The position numbers and the translations under genes are program-made. Of a stretch of 64,000 bases of DNA, positions 62,427 through 64,000 are shown piece after piece; position 1 is the first letter of the stretch, and every line of letters begins with the position of its first letter. Below the pieces are notes generated by a model that was given only the letters and a program-made list of their open reading frames with translations, was not told the DNA's origin and searched no databases. The DNA is taken from assembly GCA_041395945.1 (NCBI GenBank), contig JAWKZN010000002.1:496001-560000 (forward strand). Reading direction: 5' to 3'. Origin of the DNA: Pseudomonadales bacterium. Lineage in GTDB: Bacteria; Pseudomonadota; Gammaproteobacteria; Pseudomonadales; Azotimanducaceae.

Positions 62427-62561
62427 CTACATCAGCAGGATGCCTCCGGTGATCGCGCCGACCACCAGCCAGAACAGGTAGGGACTCAATAAAGCGATGA
62501 TGCGCGCAGCACTGTCGTGCGAACGCGAGTAAAAGCGAGCGTACTGCTGGCGGCCATTCAT
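62427..62561 (-). CDS. 44-residue membrane peptide
   Basis: Starts MNGRQQYARFYSRSHDS and ends PYLFWLVVGAITGGILLM, one helix of about 20 residues near the C-terminus after a basic, Arg/Tyr/His-rich head. ATG 62561 has GAGGGAG 8 bases upstream, an excellent site. Too short for standard calling. Its upstream leader carries a hairpin (62607-62623), and a LexA-like box lies about 420 bases upstream at 62981-62996. It resembles SOS-linked small toxins such as TisB in layout only; no homology is claimed. Confidence 0.6.
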   Translation of the reverse strand: MNGRQQYARFYSRSHDSAARIIALLSPYLFWLVVGAITGGILLM

Positions 62562-62965
62562 GGACGTCTCCCTCGTGCGAACTCCGTACGCAGCGGCAAC
62601 CGGCGTGCTGGTGTCTTACCAGCCTTCCCCCGCCATTGCCGACCCCGGTCTGCTGTCTCCGCCGTTCGCTGCAAAGCAGCAAACCTCTCTGACACCGCCG
62701 TTGAGTCGATGGGCTGTCCATGGCCTTAGCATCCTGACACCGGCTTTGTAACCCGTCGCCGGAGGGTGCAGCAAATGCTTCCGGGCCCGGCGGTGTAATG
62801 TCTTTGTAAAACACCTCGGAAAATTTCCGCCGGGGCATCGCAAAAGTGAAAGAAATATGGAACCTGCTCCGCTAACGCATTGATGCAGCAGACAAATCAT
62901 TTCAGCGGGACAAACTCAGGTACCGGCCTGCTTTTTTCTGCGAAATTTTTTGTTATCTTTCCTCA
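62562..62965. other. leader-like region with no supported gene
   Basis: About 400 bases between the small peptide and the LexA-like/repeat block. Open frames here have poor start sites. One 6-bp stem hairpin (gctggt-gtctt-accagc, 62607-62623) lies about 46 bases upstream of the peptide start. Possibly a long 5' leader. Confidence 0.4.
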
Positions 62966-63049
62966 CCTCACTAGCCGGGTCTGTATGTATATACAGTGTC
63001 ATTCTCCTCGGCAGGGCGAAGCACCAGGCATACGACCCGGCTAGTGAGG
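62966..63049. repeat. inverted repeat flanking the LexA-like box
   Basis: cctcactagccgggt (62966-62980) is the exact reverse complement of acccggctagtgagg (63035-63049). The 54-base interval contains the LexA-like palindrome. The right arm is the start of the 57-bp repeat unit. Confidence 0.85.
62981..62996. promoter_or_regulatory. LexA/SOS-box-like palindrome
   Basis: CTGTATGTATATACAG fits CTG-N10-CAG with an almost perfect alternating TA core, close to the E. coli LexA consensus. It lies in the middle of an inverted repeat. Which transcript it controls is unclear: possibly leftwards to the 44-residue peptide. No other SOS gene (lexA, recA, dinB) is near. Confidence 0.6.
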
Positions 63050-63178
63050 CCAAAATCCTTTTGGCATCACTGGACGGGTCAAAACTGGAAAGCCCGGCTA
63101 GTGAGGCCAAAATCCTTTTGGCATCACTGGACGGGTCAAAACTGGAAAGCCCGGCTAGTGAGGCCAGATCAACCCCCG
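63036..63178. repeat. 57-bp direct repeat with internal hairpin, two full copies and a partial one
   Basis: Units start at 63036 and 63093 and a partial copy starts at 63150; they are identical in the aligned part. Each opens cccggctagtgagg and holds a perfect hairpin, gccaaaa-tcc-ttttggc (63049-63065 and 63106-63122). A degenerate copy of the opening block also lies at about 63174. The block sits just past the stop of the minus-strand cysQ gene at 63200, so the hairpins could act as terminators. Confidence 0.85.
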
Positions 63179-63199
63179 GCTGATGAGGCCGCGCGCCCG

Positions 63200-64000
63200 T
63201 CAGTCTGCGGCCGAGACCGCCGGCAGGCGCCGCTCCCAGGGATAGGCTGCATCCGCAACCGCGAAGAATTCCGGATTGAGCACCGAGTCCTTGCGGTTGT
63301 ACTCCAGCGCCGAACCATCCGCCGCCCAGACCCGGCCGCCTGCAGCAGCCAGCACCGCGTGTGCCGCGGCGATGTCCCACTCCGACGTCGGTCCCAGTCG
63401 CGGATACAGATCAGCACGACCTTCCGCGAGAATGCACAGTTTCAGCGAACTGCCGACCGGCGTGCGCTCGACAGCGCCGAATTCCGCTGCTAAAGCAGCC
63501 AGATAGCGTTCGAGTCGCTCTCCCCCGTGACTGCGACTGGCAACCACCACCAGAGGCGCAGACTCATCCCGGCGACAACCACCGATTTCACTGCGCGTTC
63601 CGGATGCATGCCGGAAGGCACCCTGGCCGGGGATTCCTGTATAGACCACTCCCTGGGCGGGGACACCCACCACACCGAATACCGGCTTGTGATCATCGAT
63701 AAGTGCGATGTTCACGGTGAACTCATCGTTGCGATTAACGAATTCCCGGGTGCCATCGAGGGGGTCCACCAGCCAGTAGCGTGTCCAGCCCTGCCTGCGG
63801 GAAAACTCAGGCACTGCGGACTCTTCCGAGAAAAGCGGGATCTCCGGCGTCAGCTCTGCTAGCCCCCGGGCGATGATGTTGTGCGCCGCGAGATCGGCCC
63901 TGGTCAGCGGAGACGCGTCATCCTTTGTCTGAACATCGAAGTCGGTGCGGTAAACGTCCATGATCGCGGTGCCCGCACGTTCGACCAGTGCGATCACCGC
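63200..64000 (-). CDS. cysQ: 3'(2'),5'-bisphosphate nucleotidase CysQ (N-terminus off the window)
   Basis: At least 265 residues; the frame runs to the window edge, so the true start is outside. Inositol-monophosphatase-family motifs: LFSEESAV (Glu metal ligand), WLVDPLDGTREFVN (D-P-L-D-G-T), and the C-terminal SEWDIAAAHAVLAAAGGRV. It hydrolyses 3'-phosphoadenosine-5'-phosphate made in sulfur assimilation. Standard enzyme; the hairpin repeats lie immediately past its stop. Confidence 0.93.
   Translation of the reverse strand, partial: AVIALVERAGTAIMDVYRTDFDVQTKDDASPLTRADLAAHNIIARGLAELTPEIPLFSEESAVPEFSRRQGWTRYWLVDPLDGTREFVNRNDEFTVNIALIDDHKPVFGVVGVPAQGVVYTGIPGQGAFRHASGTRSEIGGCRRDESAPLVVVASRSHGGERLERYLAALAAEFGAVERTPVGSSLKLCILAEGRADLYPRLGPTSEWDIAAAHAVLAAAGGRVWAADGSALEYNRKDSVLNPEFFAVADAAYPWERRLPAVSAAD

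Noticed and set aside
62616..62900. 94-codon minus frame upstream of the small peptide
   Set aside because: Start region without ribosome site and Arg/Cys-heavy random-looking composition.
63036..63178. CRISPR array
   Set aside because: The units abut with no variable spacers.
63036..63178. Integron attC sites near a LexA box
   Set aside because: No GTTRRRY/RYYYAAC core sites and no integrase gene in the window.
62916..63380. Frames spanning the 57-bp repeats on both strands, with a 19-residue repeated peptide
   Set aside because: 57 is a multiple of three, so any frame repeats; no ribosome site supports either, and the DNA-level hairpin is more convincing.

Overview
The window is high-GC chromosomal DNA of a free-living gammaproteobacterium. 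Supporting markers are a RimB/RimK pair, a YhcB/ZapG-type protein, a TIGR04211-like SH3 protein, NhaA, TRIC and CysQ. The exact lineage cannot be fixed from the sequence; the mix of P450, carotenoid oxygenase, GMC oxidoreductase, Spinster-type MFS and DUF5916 is common in marine and environmental groups. I saw no rRNA, tRNA, CRISPR array, transposase or prophage. Coding density is high, with many ATGA/GTGA overlaps that mark operons.

Layout. 1-3456 (minus): Tat-exported flavin amine dehydrogenase (cut by the window edge), secreted metallophosphoesterase, Na/Ca exchanger. 3511-10554: a large exported PEP-synthase/glucan-dikinase-like protein overlapping a beta-lactamase-fold hydrolase, then a nucleotide-transporter-like protein and a second beta-lactamase-fold hydrolase. 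10619-10999: SpoIIAA-like protein. 11035-16697 (minus): a tight five-gene operon of a KamA-type radical SAM aminomutase, two ATP-grasp ligases, a GNAT-histone-deacetylase fusion and a GNAT, facing MFS transporters at 16869-19889. 20241-29562: lipoprotein cytochrome, carotenoid oxygenase, PPIase-HupE-metallopeptidase-SH3 run, GPH transporter, GMC oxidoreductase. 29639-34536 (minus): aspartoacylase-like protein, RimK, RimB, PLP decarboxylase, YhcB-like, pterin dehydratase. 34581-40176: DUF5916, M20 peptidase, TRIC, NhaA.

40173-42574 (minus) encodes both subunits of a tryptophan-tryptophylquinone amine dehydrogenase plus cytochrome c, with none of the usual maturation genes nearby. 42638-43667 is an XRE regulator and small membrane protein with a leader ORF, tandem repeats and a promoter candidate. 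44375-51378 (plus) is an undescribed-looking envelope operon: an ExbB/TolQ-like and ExbD/TolR-like pair with a coiled-coil exported protein, a lipoprotein, a large periplasmic protein, a SPOR-like anchored protein, a lytic transglycosylase and an UmoD-like protein.

51397-61879 holds two gamma-glutamyltransferases, small exported proteins, a decayed D-aminoacylase fragment, cysteine synthase, a P450, and a NIPSNAP-like / alpha-beta hydrolase / flavin-reductase-like group. 62012-64000 holds a second SpoIIAA-like protein, a 44-residue membrane peptide, a 57-bp hairpin repeat array with an excellent LexA-like palindrome, and CysQ cut by the right edge.

The best candidates for undescribed systems are the KamA/ATP-grasp/HDAC operon and the Exb/Tol-like envelope operon.
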